Source of the DNA: Lactuca virosa
Taxonomy: Eukaryota; Streptophyta; Magnoliopsida; Asterales; Asteraceae
DNA length: 64,000 nucleotides
Assembly: GCA_928212115.1 (NCBI GenBank)
Contig: CAKMRJ010005745.1
Location: 220,886,745 to 220,950,744, forward strand
Direction of reading: 5' to 3'
Below the pieces are notes generated by a model. It did no database searches. It saw only the letters and a list, made by a program, of their open reading frames with translations, and was not told the DNA's origin. Shown here piece after piece: positions 34,941-46,703 of this stretch (positions within the stretch are counted from its first letter, which is position 1; every line of letters begins with the position of its first letter). The position numbers and the translations under genes were made by a program.

Positions 34941-36048
34941 TATAAAAATCACACAAATGAAAAAAGTTAGTATTAATCATATGTGTATATAATTGTAATC
35001 ATATTTGATTTTAAAACCTATATAGTGTCCATATTAGATTTAAATCATATGTGATTGAATATCCTTATGTATGAAAAGATGTAATCACATGTGATTAAAC
35101 AATACTTTTGGTTGTTTATATGTATAAGTATATGTGATTGATGTATAAAAGTTTTTTTCTATTCACGTACGATTTTGATCATTTATGGCTAAAGCTTTTA
35201 ATCATATGTGATTGAATCTCCTTTATGTATTTTTAATGATTATAATCATATATGATTAAAACAGAGTATGAGTTGTTTATTTTTATAATTATATTTTATC
35301 TTTAATCATATATGACTGAATATTCTTATGTATAAAAAATTTGTAATCACACGTAATTAAACAATACTTTTGGTTGTTTATATGTATAGTTATATGCGAT
35401 TGATATATAATTTTTTTTATAATCACATACGATTTTGATCATTTGTGGCTAAAGCCTTTAATCATATGTGATTGAATCTCTTTTGTGTATTTTTAAGGAT
35501 TGTAATCACATAAGATTAAAACAATGTATGATTACAATAATCATATATGATTATTCAAAAACATAGCAATAAAATATTGTAGTTATCATATGATTATAAC
35601 AATAAGTTAGTATAATCATTAAACATTTATGCTTACAATCATTAAATCACATGTGATTACATATAAATATTGACATGTTTTTTTAATAATCATCTGTGAT
35701 TATACTACAACATATCAAAATTTATAAACAATATTAAAGGAATAGTTTCATATAAATTAATCATAAATGATTATAATCATTTAATTATTTGTGATTATAA
35801 TCATTAACTCGTATGTGATTAAATATAAATATTGATATGTTTTTGAATATGTGATTATACAAATACATATCAACATTTATAGACAATACTTAAGGAAGAG
35901 GTTCATATATTTTAATCATATTTGATTATTAGTTACATCCAACAGACTTTTAAATTGTACAAATTACATACAACGAAATTTAAAATAATTAATACATAAA
36001 AAGTTGTCTTTGAATACAACATTTTTATCAGATAATAATGTTCAATAC

Positions 36049-37001
36049 CTTCTCCTTCAACAACATTTGCCCCTATGAATTATGTATATAAGTAAAAATA
36101 TGTTAATAGTCATATATGATTGTAAAAATATATTTTTTAATAATCCTATCTAATTTAGAAGTATATACTCATATTTACCTCCTCCTTCAACATTTTGTTT
36201 TTGTTCACCAGTTTTTCCTTCTCTTTATCAACATTCTTCCCCTCCACACCTGAGTATAATCTTAAAAAAAATTATTAATCATTTGTAATTTGTACAAAGA
36301 TATTGATATGGTTTTTTAAAATCATATGTGACTATAATCACATATGATTATAATATATTTAATCATATGTGATTACTGGGTTTTACCTTTTCCTTCAGGA
36401 TTTTTTTCTTCTTCATCATCACATTTTCCAACATTTATTTTATTACCCTCTAAACCAAAATATAAGTAAAATATGTGGTTAATCACATGTGCATATACAA
36501 AGATTTTTTTTTAATATTCATATGTGATTTAGTAATATATACTAGTTTTACCTGTTTCTTCAACATTCTCTTCTCCCTTATCATCAACACTTTTTCCACT
36601 ATCTCTTTCATCAATATGTTTTTCCATCCAATCCTAAATATAATTAAAATATGTAGTTAACCACATGTGATTGTACAAAGATATTTTAATAATTATATAT
36701 GATTCATAAATCTATACTATTATTAACCTCCTTCTTCAATATTCTCCCCTCCAACATCCTTCTTTTTTGCCTCATTTTCCTCTCCACCTTTAACATTCTC
36801 ACTGCCATCAACATTCTCCTCTCCGCCTTCAAAATTGTTACCACCTTCAAAACCATCATTGTATTCATCATCATTTCCATTATCACCTTGAACATGATCA
36901 CTTCCCTTTTCATCTTCATCATCTTCTGGGAATTTATCAATTCTACTTTCAATCAACTTATGTAACTTCCTATACTTTATCAGAATCATTTATTGATAAG
37001 C
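36049..37001 (-). pseudogene. Ulp1-like gene, array of short acidic exons
   Basis: Five exon-like segments on the minus strand, each after a pyrimidine tract and AG and before GT: 36728-37001, 36552-36633, 36387-36449, 36179-36249 and 36049-36072. Each ends in Glu-rich codons followed by an A/G-rich GG-like end, and all are rich in Glu, Asp, Lys and Gly. The introns carry ATCA(C/T)ATGTGATT palindromes. The repeated layout suggests tandem exon-intron duplication; splicing is inferred. Confidence 0.55.
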
Positions 37002-37102
37002 CTAAATAAAAATAATTTAAAGTTTATATTAACATATATGATTAAAGATTAAGATTATTAAATAATGAGATTTTTTTATATAACTGTTACAATTAAATTT
37101 AC

Positions 37103-37282
37103 CTCCACATTCAATTCTTCATATACAAAATCTTTATTCAAGTCTCCTTTTTCAAAATCTCCCAGCTCTTTCTTTTCATAAGTTTCTCTTGGCTTCATCT
37201 TATCTGAATTCTAGTGGCAGATAACTGGACGTGTTCTTTCAACATTTGGTATCTCAGAATGGACATTGTCTACATAAAGCAA
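37103..37282 (-). pseudogene. Ulp1-like gene, exon with VERTRP motif
   Basis: 180 bp between AG (37283-37284) and GT (37101-37102), exactly 60 codons. It reads LLYVDNVHSEIPNVERTRPV and ends in a Lys/Glu-rich part, matching the conserved region after the DUF1985-like domain of plant Ulp1-type MULE proteins as I remember it. One in-frame TAG follows VICH. Confidence 0.7.
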
Positions 37283-37699
37283 CTATAAAATAAGAAATAA
37301 TTCTCAATACAATAATATGTGATTAAATAAAATTTATTTGAAATCACATCTGATTATATCAATTCAACTTTAATATAACTTTAACTTTTTTAAATCACAT
37401 GTGATTTAAAAAGTAAACATATTCAAATGTTGCTAATGTATTTGTCATTAAAAATTATATATGATTTAACAAATTTTATTTTTAAATAACATGTGATTAT
37501 AGATATTCAGATTTTAACATCTATAATAAACATTTAAAATCACATGTGATTATAGCTATTTAGATTTTAACATATGTTACAAACAGTGAAAACCATATTG
37601 AATTAAAGAAATTTACTTTTTCAATCACATGTAATTATAGCTATTCATATTTTAATCTATACAAATCCTTGAAAATCACATGTGATTAAACAAATTTAC

Positions 37700-37834
37700 C
37701 TTTTTAATTCAACAAGCAATTTTGTTGAACGTACCACTAAGTATGCACATGGTCCAACAAAATTGCTTGTTGAACTAGATGGATCAAAAGATTGTTTGGT
37801 TTTAACCAAACAGCCTATTAAATAGGTTGCTTAC
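37700..37834 (-). pseudogene. Ulp1-like gene, DUF1985-like exon, second piece
   Basis: Continues the exon at 39404-39890 after a solo LTR insertion. The frame reads CLVKTKQSFDPSSSTSNF and GPCAYLVVRSTKLLVELK, then a GT donor at 37698-37699. A 20-bp perfect inverted repeat (37708-37727 with 37755-37774) is embedded in this coding sequence. Confidence 0.7.
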
Positions 37835-39398
37835 TGTAACATACTACTTTTTACCACAAAAATTTTCATTTTTGTTATAGGAAAAACCATATGTGTCATA
37901 AAAACCAAGTTATGAAAAATCCTAAGTACACCAATACAGTCATCCAAATCAGACTACCAAAACGTGAAAATTATAAAATCTACGAGCTGGAGTGTATAGT
38001 CAAGCCTTCGACTTCCCGCGATCATCTGAAGTACCTGAAACATATTTAATTCACAAATACAAGCTTAAAGATTAGTGAGTCCTTCCCAAAATATCCATAA
38101 AGCATAGCATAATAAACAACTATGGGTTATCAGCAACCCTGGGGATTATTAGCAGTCCCAGTGGGCTAACTGTACACCCTGTGGATTAACAACATGTTCC
38201 AGGGGTTATCAGCAACCTTGGGGATTCTCAGCAATCCCAAAGTTATCAACAATACAATTCACTTCATACATAACAATAATAAGCAATTAAGACCCAGCTG
38301 GTCATAGACATAATTACCACATATGTAAATGTAGTGAGAAGACTCACCTCACAAGTAGCAGCTAAATACAACAGCTCACGTAGGGTAGACAAGTACAAAT
38401 AAGCACCTAAATCAACAATAAAGAAAGTACCATTTTCAAACTATGCTCAAAACCTAATTTTGACCAAAAGCCAACAAGGATCAAAGTCAACGGTCTACGC
38501 CCTGCGTACAAGCTGCTCTGCGCATGGCGTACAGCTTGGGTGATTATGGGCGGTAACCATGCTACGCTCAGCGTAGCATAAGTTACGCCCCGTATAGCAA
38601 GTCTGAAAGTCAAAAGTTCCATTAAGCTCTTTATTCAGAAAGTTAGCTCCTCAAACTTCCAAATATGAACTAAAGGGACGACTTAATGGATAAAGTCTCT
38701 TAGTTTATCCATTTGCATGCCATAAATGAGCAAGAAACTAATCATTAAGTCCATGAAATGCACTAATGCTCAAGATCTCATGCATAGTGTGAAAGGGGTG
38801 ATCAATCTCTCAACTTTATGATCAGAAACCCCAAATCAACAAGAAATGATCATTAAGAGGTCTGGAGTAGATCATAATAACAAGATCCAAGGTTATGGGA
38901 CATAAACATACAAAAAGCATAACTAACTAGATCTATCATGAAAGATTGCCAAGATGGAAACTTTATACCTTCAGTAGGTGGAAAACAAGGTGAATGATCT
39001 GGATCTACAAGGCCTAGAACTCTTATATGCTTCTCCACGGGTCTTCTTCTTCAAAGAGTACACTCACAAACACTTTAAAACCTTAAAGATTTCTAAAAAA
39101 TGATTAGGATTTCGTAGGGAAAGGGTGGGAGGATGGAGGTTGGGTATGAAGAGGCCCTCAAGATGTTTAGATCCATTAAATAGGCTCACAACCCCAGAAT
39201 TATGGTTTAAGATTTTGTACATTACGCGCTATGTAGCTAGGCTTACACCCAACGTAATTAAGTCATTAATTGCTCATAAGGCATCTTTCTCCTACGTTGA
39301 GAATAGGAGGCCATCTTATACCCCACGTAGGACTCAAAATATTAATAAATGCTTAAATAATTCAAGGAAAAATCATACCTGGAAGATCGGGTGTTACA
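37835..39398 (-). mobile_element. Solo LTR G of a Ty3/gypsy element
   Basis: 1,564 bp, from TGTAACAT to GGTGTTACA, flanked by CTTAC and CTTAT (one mismatch, probable TSD). The minus-strand start TGTAACACCCGATC resembles the LTR start of element D. It contains the segment CTGAAAC...AGCTTA..AGTGAGT also found in the LTRs of D and E. It interrupts an exon of the Ulp1-like gene. No primer-binding site or coding sequence, hence solo. Confidence 0.8.
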
Positions 39399-39403
39399 CT
39401 TAT

Positions 39404-39890
39404 TTTTGTCTTCTTCGTTATGTAGTTCAAGGGGTAGGTGTTTGCTTTTCCTGAAGAGCTTGATTCTACCAAAGAGTTGATGAACAATGCTAAAAAAATC
39501 ATTTTGAATTTCATATCAGATCTGTTGGTGGAAACAATCTTCATCTTTATTTCCTGAAGGCGAATCATGGTCTTGTTTTCAAACTGTTGTGTCGATTCCT
39601 CATAAATGTTATAGTTTTTTGTTCTAAATAGAAGTTTTCAAAACTTTGTCCTTCCCAACGAAAATCCAAGGATTTGATGGACTGATTCTCTAGTCACATC
39701 AATCTATCCTTTTCGAAAAACAATTTTCTTTGTTGTGGGATTAAACTTCTCAAGAACAAAACAACTTAATGCCCCTGGTACATCTATCATCTCCATCTTT
39801 AAAAGGGGACCGAAACCCATCTGTCTTACACAATCTTTTTGAATGACATTGAAACCTTAGATTATTGATAGCAAGCCTCCAGGGGAGCAC
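39404..39890 (-). pseudogene. Ulp1-like gene, DUF1985-like exon, first piece
   Basis: Begins after TATTATGCTAG at 39891-39892. One frame reads CSPGGLLSII, QMGFGPLLKMEMIDVPGALS, VLEKFNPTTKKIVFRKG, VTRESVHQILGFSLGR and MIFLALFINSLVESSSSG. These are typical phrases of the N-terminal domain of plant Ulp1-type transposon proteins. Three in-frame stops show the gene is dead. The exon is broken by solo LTR G. Confidence 0.75.
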
Positions 39891-40027
39891 CTAGCATAAT
39901 ATACAACAAGTAATGAACTAAATTAGTATGTGATTATAAGAATTAGTGTTATTAGTATAGATATTTTATATTTAAATCACATGTGATTTAACTGAAAAAC
40001 ATAGGAAATATAATCATATGTGATTAG

Positions 40028-40285
40028 TGGAAAAAATCAGCCTAGGAGAACGCCTTGACGGTGGCTAGGCGTTAGACGGACTCTTACTATCTATGATTAA
40101 TGCTAGTCGGTCTAGATAGGCGGATTCAGTCTTGGGCGGTTGTAAATGGTCCTAGGCGGTCTAGACGGTCTAAGCCGGTAAAAAAGTTAGAAAATCAAAA
40201 TTTTCAAAAAAAAAAAAAAAAAAACTCCCAATTAGTCAAATTTATGATATTGGGTGACTAAATTATGATGATTGATGACTAAAAC
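40028..40285. mobile_element. GC-rich CTAGGCGG repeat, left half
   Basis: Unidentified element fragment rich in CTAGGCGG, CTAGACGG and related motifs, inserted among the palindromic repeats. Its right half is 41857-42107, with reverse-complement motifs (CCGCCGAGGCGCCG, CCCCGCCTAGACC). The hAT at 40286-41848 lies inside it. Ends and TSD were not resolved. Confidence 0.55.
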
Positions 40286-40368
40286 CAGGGCCGGCCCAAC
40301 TACATGGGCAAGTTGGGCTTAGGCCCAGGGCATCAAAAAAATGGAGGCATATTTTTTATGCAGCAAGT

Positions 40369-40423
<55 letters not shown>

Positions 40424-41848
40424 ATTTTGGCCCAAAAATTAAGCTCAATTACTCCAATCCAATAATAAACAGCGATCGACAACATTAGGCATCACCGATT
40501 CTTGACTCTTGAGCGCCAAGTTGAGAACGCAATCGTCAAATGAACGCAATCCGACAGTGGGGAGATCGAGGAGTCGACCAACGTTCAAATCGACTGAAGT
40601 ATTTGTTGTGTGGTTTGATTTGCCGATTCTCATTCCTTCCTCTCAATTTCTTATTCAATCTTCTCTAAAACTGATAGTCTATACATTCAATTGATCTTTC
40701 AACATCTGATTTTTGATTTCTAATTACTGAGTTCGAAGACAAAGATCGATTTCCTTTTCAACGACAACAAACGAAGGGACCCAAGAAATCAAACACAACC
40801 CGGTGATTGGAGACACAACCCGATTGCCGATTTCTATTCTTCGTTCTCATCCACTAGATTTTTGGGTGAGTTTTCTTCAATTGATTGTGATTTTGCTAAA
40901 CTAGTAAACTTTTAGCCATCAATCATCATTTCTTTGTTCTTAATATGATTAATTGATTATTGTGATTTGTTGTTTGAGTTGCAGACTTGGAATTTTCTAT
41001 TGTTTTCAAATGGACAACGAAGTGAATGGATTCTATCAGTTTCTGAATTCTTTTCTCATCTTCTGTTCTTCAACTGATTAGGGTAAGTTCTCTAATTTTC
41101 TTCAAATGATTCTGTTTGAACACCAAACGTCCAAACCTGTTGGCTGCTGCATCAATCTATCACCTCTAAATATGGTTTTTACGGTTTGTTTTAGGAGTCA
41201 AGATTTTTTTTTCTTACCTGTTGGATTACAATAAAAAAAGTAATCTTTTGTTTCTGATACAAATTTGAGCATCAAATTCTGCTGTTGGTATATGAGATTT
41301 ATGGTTTACTTCAGGTATAGTTTCTGATTACTATGGTTTGTTTATGATACAAATTTCTGAATTACTTTTCTAAAGTTTTGTTCATGTTTCTGTGATGTGA
41401 ATCAGGACTTGGGACTTGGGAGGCTAATTTTTGTTTATTTTGAAATCTTGAAATCTACTACTTTGTATTTTAGTCTCTTGACATGTATATATTTATTTCA
41501 TTGTAGTGTTATTAGTCAGTGGTTGTTGAAAATGGATTTGTATTTCTGATTTTATGTTTTATTTTTCATATTATTGACATCTTCAAAGTGGGAAATAAAA
41601 ACGAAAACTTTGGTCAGGTTGTATCTTTTTTTGCTTAGCTTTTATAACTAGATTTATTGATTTTTTTCTTTGCTTAGCTTTTGTATATTTTGTTTGTATT
41701 ATTTGTTTGATTATATTAATACTGCATTTTTTATATTAGAAATTACTGTATTTGTTTGATTATATGTTTTTGTTATTGTACGGTACACATATAAGGGCAT
41801 AATTTTTTTATCTCGCCCCGGGTAGTAAAAAACAATGGACCGGCCCTG
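40286..41848. mobile_element. Non-autonomous hAT transposon
   Basis: Terminal inverted repeats CAGGGCCGGCCCA and, on the other end reversed, CAGGGCCGGTCCA. A perfect 8-bp TSD ACTAAAAC is at 40278-40285 and 41849-41856. 1,563 bp with no transposase. It contains an AT run (40372-40421) and a stretch (about 40440-41100) with pyrimidine-rich, intron-like features that could be captured host sequence. Mobilised, if at all, by an autonomous hAT elsewhere. Confidence 0.9.
40372..40421. repeat. (AT)n microsatellite
   Basis: About 25 AT units inside the hAT element. Confidence 0.95.
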
Positions 41849-41856
41849 ACTAAAAC

Positions 41857-42107
41857 TGTTAAAAAGATCCCTAAATAATCTAAAAATTGTTATATACAAT
41901 GACTTAAATATTTAGACGACTGAATATGCCAAAGTTTTATGGTTATTTACTTATTTTGTTAGGATATATGTAATATTTAATTTTTAAAAACTAAATTTTT
42001 ACAATTAAGGGTTTCCGCCGAGGCGCCGATTAATCCCCGCCTAGACCAATTACTCCCTTAACCCCAGTCGACCGCCCAACCACCGGCTAGTGAATTTTAC
42101 AACCTTA
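41857..42107. mobile_element. GC-rich CTAGGCGG repeat, right half
   Basis: Continuation of 40028-40285 after the hAT. After it the ATCACATGTGAT palindromes resume (42110-42345), so the whole block is an insertion into the Mutator-like region. Confidence 0.5.
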
Positions 42108-42366
42108 TATGTGATTTATGTCTTTTATTTATATAAAATATTGTAATCACATGTGATTATACTAGACTGTGTGTTGTTTATGTGTATAATCATATGTGAT
42201 TGATTTCAAAAAGTTATTTTTCAAACCATATATAATATTATTCATATATTAGTAAAACATTTTTTATGATAACAGATGTTAATCATATGTGATTTAATGC
42301 GAAAATTAAAAAAGTTGTTAATCACAAGTTATATTTGTTTTTGATGGTATCAAAATACTTCTTTAC

Positions 42367-42470
42367 CATCTTCTTCTTTCTTCTCTTTATCTCCTTGTTT
42401 CACAATCAGAATCTTCATTTTCATAAACAAGTTGTTTTTCTTCTTTTAAAGCCAGAGCTTTTCTCTTCAT
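42367..42470 (-). pseudogene. Ulp1-like gene, probable first exon
   Basis: ATG at 42468-42470, then MKRKALALKEEKQLVYENED, a basic start (possible nuclear localisation) followed by an acidic stretch. A stop appears after 27 codons, or a one-base indel restores an acidic run up to a GTAAAG donor (42361-42366). Linked to the gene by position and by flanking palindromes, not by homology. Confidence 0.4.
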
Positions 42471-42534
42471 TGACTTGAGTTTTTTTTTGTTTCTAGTACG
42501 ATAGTTGTTTATGAAAATCATTTGTTAATCATAT

Positions 42535-43132
42535 TGTAACGACCCAAAAATCAGGGGTAAAATTTTCATTTTTCATTATAGTCAAACACAAATGCTACTT
42601 CATCCCATCATCCAAAAACATTGCTTAATTAAAACATTTATCAGAGTTAAGTCCTAAAATCACATGATGTGGAAAAACATGGGTGTGTGCGCTGCGGTCA
42701 AGTCGGGCCCTTCCTTTACTAACCAATGATACCTGAAACCATAAACAAAACTGTAAGCACGAAGCTTAGTGAGTTCCCCAGAGCATACCCCACACAATCC
42801 GCATAATCATATAAATCATATAAGTTATATCAGCTACATAAACCATATTAGCTATATCACCTACATAAACCACATTAGCTATATCAGCTACATAAACCAT
42901 ATTAGCTATATCAGCTATATAAACCACATAAGCCATATCAATCACATAAGCCATGCATATAAGCATATAGGGATGTCGTGGACTCCCTCAAGGGTCTTAC
43001 TCCAGGATGTCGTGGGCTCCCCCCCAGGGTCCTATACCTATGTGTCATGGGCTCCCCCATGGTCTTTACCTGGAATGTCATGGGCTCCCCCCATGGTCTA
43101 ATATCCAACTGCCACGGGCTCCCCCGGGGTCT
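42535..43132 (-). mobile_element. LTR E of a Ty3/gypsy-type element, first part
   Basis: Starts TGTAACGACCC, similar to the ends of D and G. Contains the shared segment CTGTAAGCACGAAGCTTAG near 42745-42770, a 27-bp tandem repeat (about 42822-42930) and the first unit of a larger repeat (42966-43132). Element D inserted at 43133; E continues at 56404. I could not find the other end of E or internal coding sequence, so it may be a solo or truncated LTR. Confidence 0.65.
42822..42930. repeat. 27-bp tandem repeat in LTR E
   Basis: Four imperfect copies of a unit containing CATATTAGCTATATCAGC and CTACATAAAC. Gives an open frame on both strands, a repeat artefact rather than a gene. Confidence 0.8.
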
Positions 43133-45248
43133 TGTAACATCCCAAAAATCGAGACCAAAAATTTTGTTTTAATTATATTGCTTATAAAATTTGTTTGAGG
43201 AAAACATTACTGATATCATATTAATTCATAAACCATAGTTACATGTCTCAAAAACCATATCGTCAAATAGTAATAATGTCATAGTACAATCCCAAAAATC
43301 TCAAATGCGGAATCATGTGTGTACGATGCGCTGCTACCCTGCCGGCTCCTTCCCCTTAGAGGAAGAGGTACCTGAAACCAAAACTGAAAACTGTAAGCAC
43401 AAAGCTTAGTGAGTTCCCCCATCATACCACATACCATACAATCATACATACTATCGGGCAATTCTGGGGTGCCCGACCTACCCATGTCAAGCCATTATGG
43501 GGTGCTGACCTACCCATGTCATGCCATTCTAGGGTGCTGACCTACCCATGTCAGGCCATTCTAGGGTGCCTGCCTACCCTCCGGTCTATCTCAACCGGCC
43601 ACGGGGACTGTTTCACCCCTACCACTATCACATAAAAACATATCATAATCATGCTGTCAGACATATCTGGGGTGTCCTCCCTACCCTTCGGTCCTAACGA
43701 CCGAATCGGGGGACTATTCCCCTCCTACTACCACTATCGCATATAACATATCATACTGGCAATAGAACTATCAGGTAGTAGCAAACCTAGACAATTATCA
43801 CAAAGACAATCATCTAAAGACATTCCCTGCTGGTGGGCCGGCATTGTGGTCGTAGACCCACCTCTACTGGAAGGTAACTCACCTCAATATCGGTAGTGTC
43901 TGCTGCATGTCCTTGGTATGGAAATCAACTCTTCTCGACTCCTCAATCCCTACACAACATCCTTTCTACATTACCATTTCATACTTATAACCCCTACAAG
44001 GTTCAACTCATGTCCAAGTCAAAGTTAAGGTCAAAACCTTGGTCAAAGTCAACTTTGGTCAAATTCAACATCTGGTTGACAAGACTTGCCGAGTTGGTCC
44101 ACCAACTCGTCGAGTCCCCACGTCCACAAAATGCTACAACCTCGTCCCTACTCGTCGAGTCAAGCAAGAGCTCGACGAGTTCTCCTTCAACAAAACATCG
44201 AGACCTTCTTCAACTGACTCGCCAAGTTCATCCTTGAACTTGTCGAGTTCATCTTCATCCGTAAGAAGGTGTTCAGTCTATGACTCGCCGAGTTCTCCTT
44301 GAACTCGTCGAGCCCGTCTTCATGTGGTTGCGACATTTCCTTGAACTCGTTGAGTCTTTCGATCTTCAAGTCCATAACAAACCCCAACAGGCTGAGTTTT
44401 CCTTCAACTCAACCAAAGACCATTTCCAGAAGATGTTTGGGGGAAACTGCGACCCGACTCGCCGAGTCACCTAAGCGACTCGCCGAGTCCCACTTTGTCC
44501 AAAAATATACAGTCAATTTTAATCGGTCTTAATGCATTCAAACCATAGATCTAACCTCCTAGGGTCCATATTATACGTAAAGTTCCAATCTTGACGTCCA
44601 TGCATGAGGTATTTGGCCCAAATGGATCTAGAATGAAGTCTACAAGATGCATGGGGTGCTTATGGCAATAAAGTTGGCACCTTTGTGACATAAGAACCCC
44701 CAATGGTTCCAGATCTGAACTATACCCTCAATGAACCACAAAATTCCGAGTATGGCACCTCTAAGTCTTAGAAAAGGTAGAAATGAACCCTAACTAGATA
44801 TTTAAGAGATAGATGATGAAGGTTTTAGCTTTATACCTCAAGTGAGCTGGAAATGAGGCACAACCTCTGGATCTACTAGCTTGCACTCGAACTTCCAAGC
44901 TCCTTCTTCCTTCTTAAGCTTCACAATCACCACAAGCACACAAAAATGGCTCAAGAACACTCAAACAAGGTTAGGGTTTCGATTTAGGGTTTCTCTGAGT
45001 TGGGAGGGACGATGGAAGCTGGGCTGAGACAAGATAAGTTGTTTAAATAGGGTGCAAACCCTAAATATTAGGGTTTTGTCCATACAACCCTACTCGTCGA
45101 GTCGGTCTCCCGACTCGTCGAGTAGGTCACTTATCCTCCCGATCAAAAGTCGAGTCTACTCGACGAGTTGGGCCTCCAACTCGCCAAGTCCCAGTGTAAA
45201 ACATGAAATTACTTGAATTTAAATACGTACTAGGAACCAGGTGTTACA
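43133..45248 (-). repeat. Element D 3' LTR (left)
   Basis: 2,116 bp, TGTAACATCCC to GGTGTTACA, followed by CTCCCCC (minus-strand polypurine tract, about 45251-45258). Contains many ACTCG-N-CGAGT palindromes between 44090 and 45190. Confidence 0.92.
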
Positions 45249-45265
45249 AATCTCCCCCACTTATT

Positions 45266-46141
45266 TTAGACTTCGTCCTCGAAGTCTGCTGCTGAATCCG
45301 GAAAAAGCTCAGGGTAGTGCTCCCTCATCTCGTCCTCCGGCTCCCAAGTCCATTCTGAGCCCTTGCGGTGCTGCCATTGCACCTTCACCAGCTCCACCCT
45401 CTTGTTCCTCAGATCCCTCGACTTCCTGTCGAGGATAGCTATTGGCCGCTCGATGTAGTTCAGGCTGTCATCCACCTGAATATCCTCTAAAGGCACCACT
45501 GCTGAATCGTCTACCAGAAACTTTCGCAGCTGGGAGACGTGAAAAGTACTATGAATCTGACTGATTTCGGCTGGCAGGTCCAACCTATATGCCACCTTGC
45601 CCACCCGGGCTACAACCCTGAAAGGTCCAATGTACCTGGGGCCCAACTTGCCCCGCTTCCTGAACCGAATGACACCTTTCCAAGGCGACACCTTCAAGAG
45701 CACCATATCCCCGACCTGGAACTCCAGGTCCGAACGACGCTTGTAGGCATAACTCTTCTGCCAACTCTGAGCAGTCTGAAGCCTGCTCCGAACCTGCTGG
45801 ATCCCCTCTGTAGTCTTGAGTACCACTTCGGTACTCCCCATGACCCTCTGTCCAACCTCAACCCAGCAGATCGGGGTCTTGCACTTCCTCCCGTACAACA
45901 TCTCGAAGGGAGGACGGTCGATACTCGCGTGATAGCTATTATTGTAGGAAAACTCTGCCAAAGGAAGGTAAGTATCCCAACTACCTCTAAAGTCTAAAAC
46001 GCATGCACGCAGCATATCTTCCAAAGTCCGGATGGTCCACTCGCTCTGACCATCCGTCTGCGGGTGAAAAGCGGTGCTAAAGTGCAGACGAGTACCCAAC
46101 TCGTCGTGAAACTTCTTCCAGAATCTGGAAGTGAACCGCAC
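45266..46141 (-). pseudogene. Element D integrase C-terminal half and chromodomain-like tail
   Basis: 291 codons on the minus strand, in a frame shifted by a small deletion from the upstream integrase. It begins in the integrase core (FHPQTDGQSEWTIRTLEDML includes the catalytic Glu) and passes PRYIGPFRVVARVGKVAYRL and HSTFHVSQLRKF. It ends with RPIAILDRKSRDLR and WTWEPEDEM, typical of a chromodomain that directs insertion to heterochromatin. The stop lies 17 bp from the LTR end. Confidence 0.92.
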
Positions 46142-46685
46142 ATCTATCAGAAACCACCGAGACTGGCACCCCGTGCCGAGCCACTACCTCTCTGATGTAG
46201 ATGTCGGCCAACTTTTCGGCCGAAATGCTCTCCTGAATCGGAATGAAATGGGTGCTCTTGGTCAACCGATCCACGATGACCCAAATCGAATCCACTCCCC
46301 GCGCGGTCCTGGGAAGCTTCGTGATGACGTCCATACTGGTATCTTCCCATTTCCACATCGGGATATCCAACGGCTGGGTCTTGCCGTGGGGCCTCTGATG
46401 CTCGGCCTTGACCTTCATGCAGGTCAGGCATATCTCAACATACCAAGCTACATCCCGCTTCATGCAGGGCCACCAATAATCAAGACGAAGATCCCTGTAT
46501 ATCTTCTTCGCCCCAGGATGGATGGAAAACCTGGATTTGTGCGCCTCATCCATCAATACCTGGCGCACACCTCCATGATATGGGACCCACACCCTACGAT
46601 GTAGTGTCAACAATACGCGACTGTCATAATCGAAGGAGGAAACCTGACCCACAATACACTCACTCTTACGATGTTCCTCCTTCAT
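46077..46685 (-). pseudogene. Element D integrase N-terminal half
   Basis: Shows the zinc-binding HHCC region (HKSRFSIHPGAKKIYRDL, then CLTCMKVK). The first catalytic Asp is in WEDTSMDVITKLP and the second in VVSDR. The frame breaks after VVSDR because of a small deletion, and the core continues in the next frame at 46141. Upstream a TGA at 46704-46706 separates it from RNase H. Confidence 0.92.
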
Positions 46686-46703
46686 AGCCTCCTGCCGGGC
46701 CTC

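Larger units (their letters stand above)
33061..42345. repeat. Dispersed palindrome AATCA(C/T)ATGTGATT
   Basis: A 14-bp palindrome with core CACATGTG or CATATGTG. Clear copies lie near 33243, 34089, 34141, 34166, 35079, 35201, 35461, 35644, 36361, 37389, 37538, 37673, 39974, 40013, 42152 and 42188, with many degenerate ones between, nearly all in introns and flanks. Absent from the copia and gypsy elements and from the solo LTR and hAT inserted here, so it belongs to the older host element. Confidence 0.85.

Noticed and set aside
36699..36965. Hydrophobic plus-strand 88-codon frame (membrane protein)
   Set aside because: Exact antisense of the acidic Glu/Asp exon of the Ulp1-like gene; poly-acidic codons read as Ile/Phe/Leu on the other strand.
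30795..42345. Tandem centromeric-type satellite
   Set aside because: The repeated word is short, palindromic and dispersed among exons with no regular unit, so it does not fit a satellite array.
42766..43198. Repetitive HISYISYIN-type and WAPP-type peptides
   Set aside because: Translation of the 27-bp and larger tandem repeats of LTR E; open on several frames.
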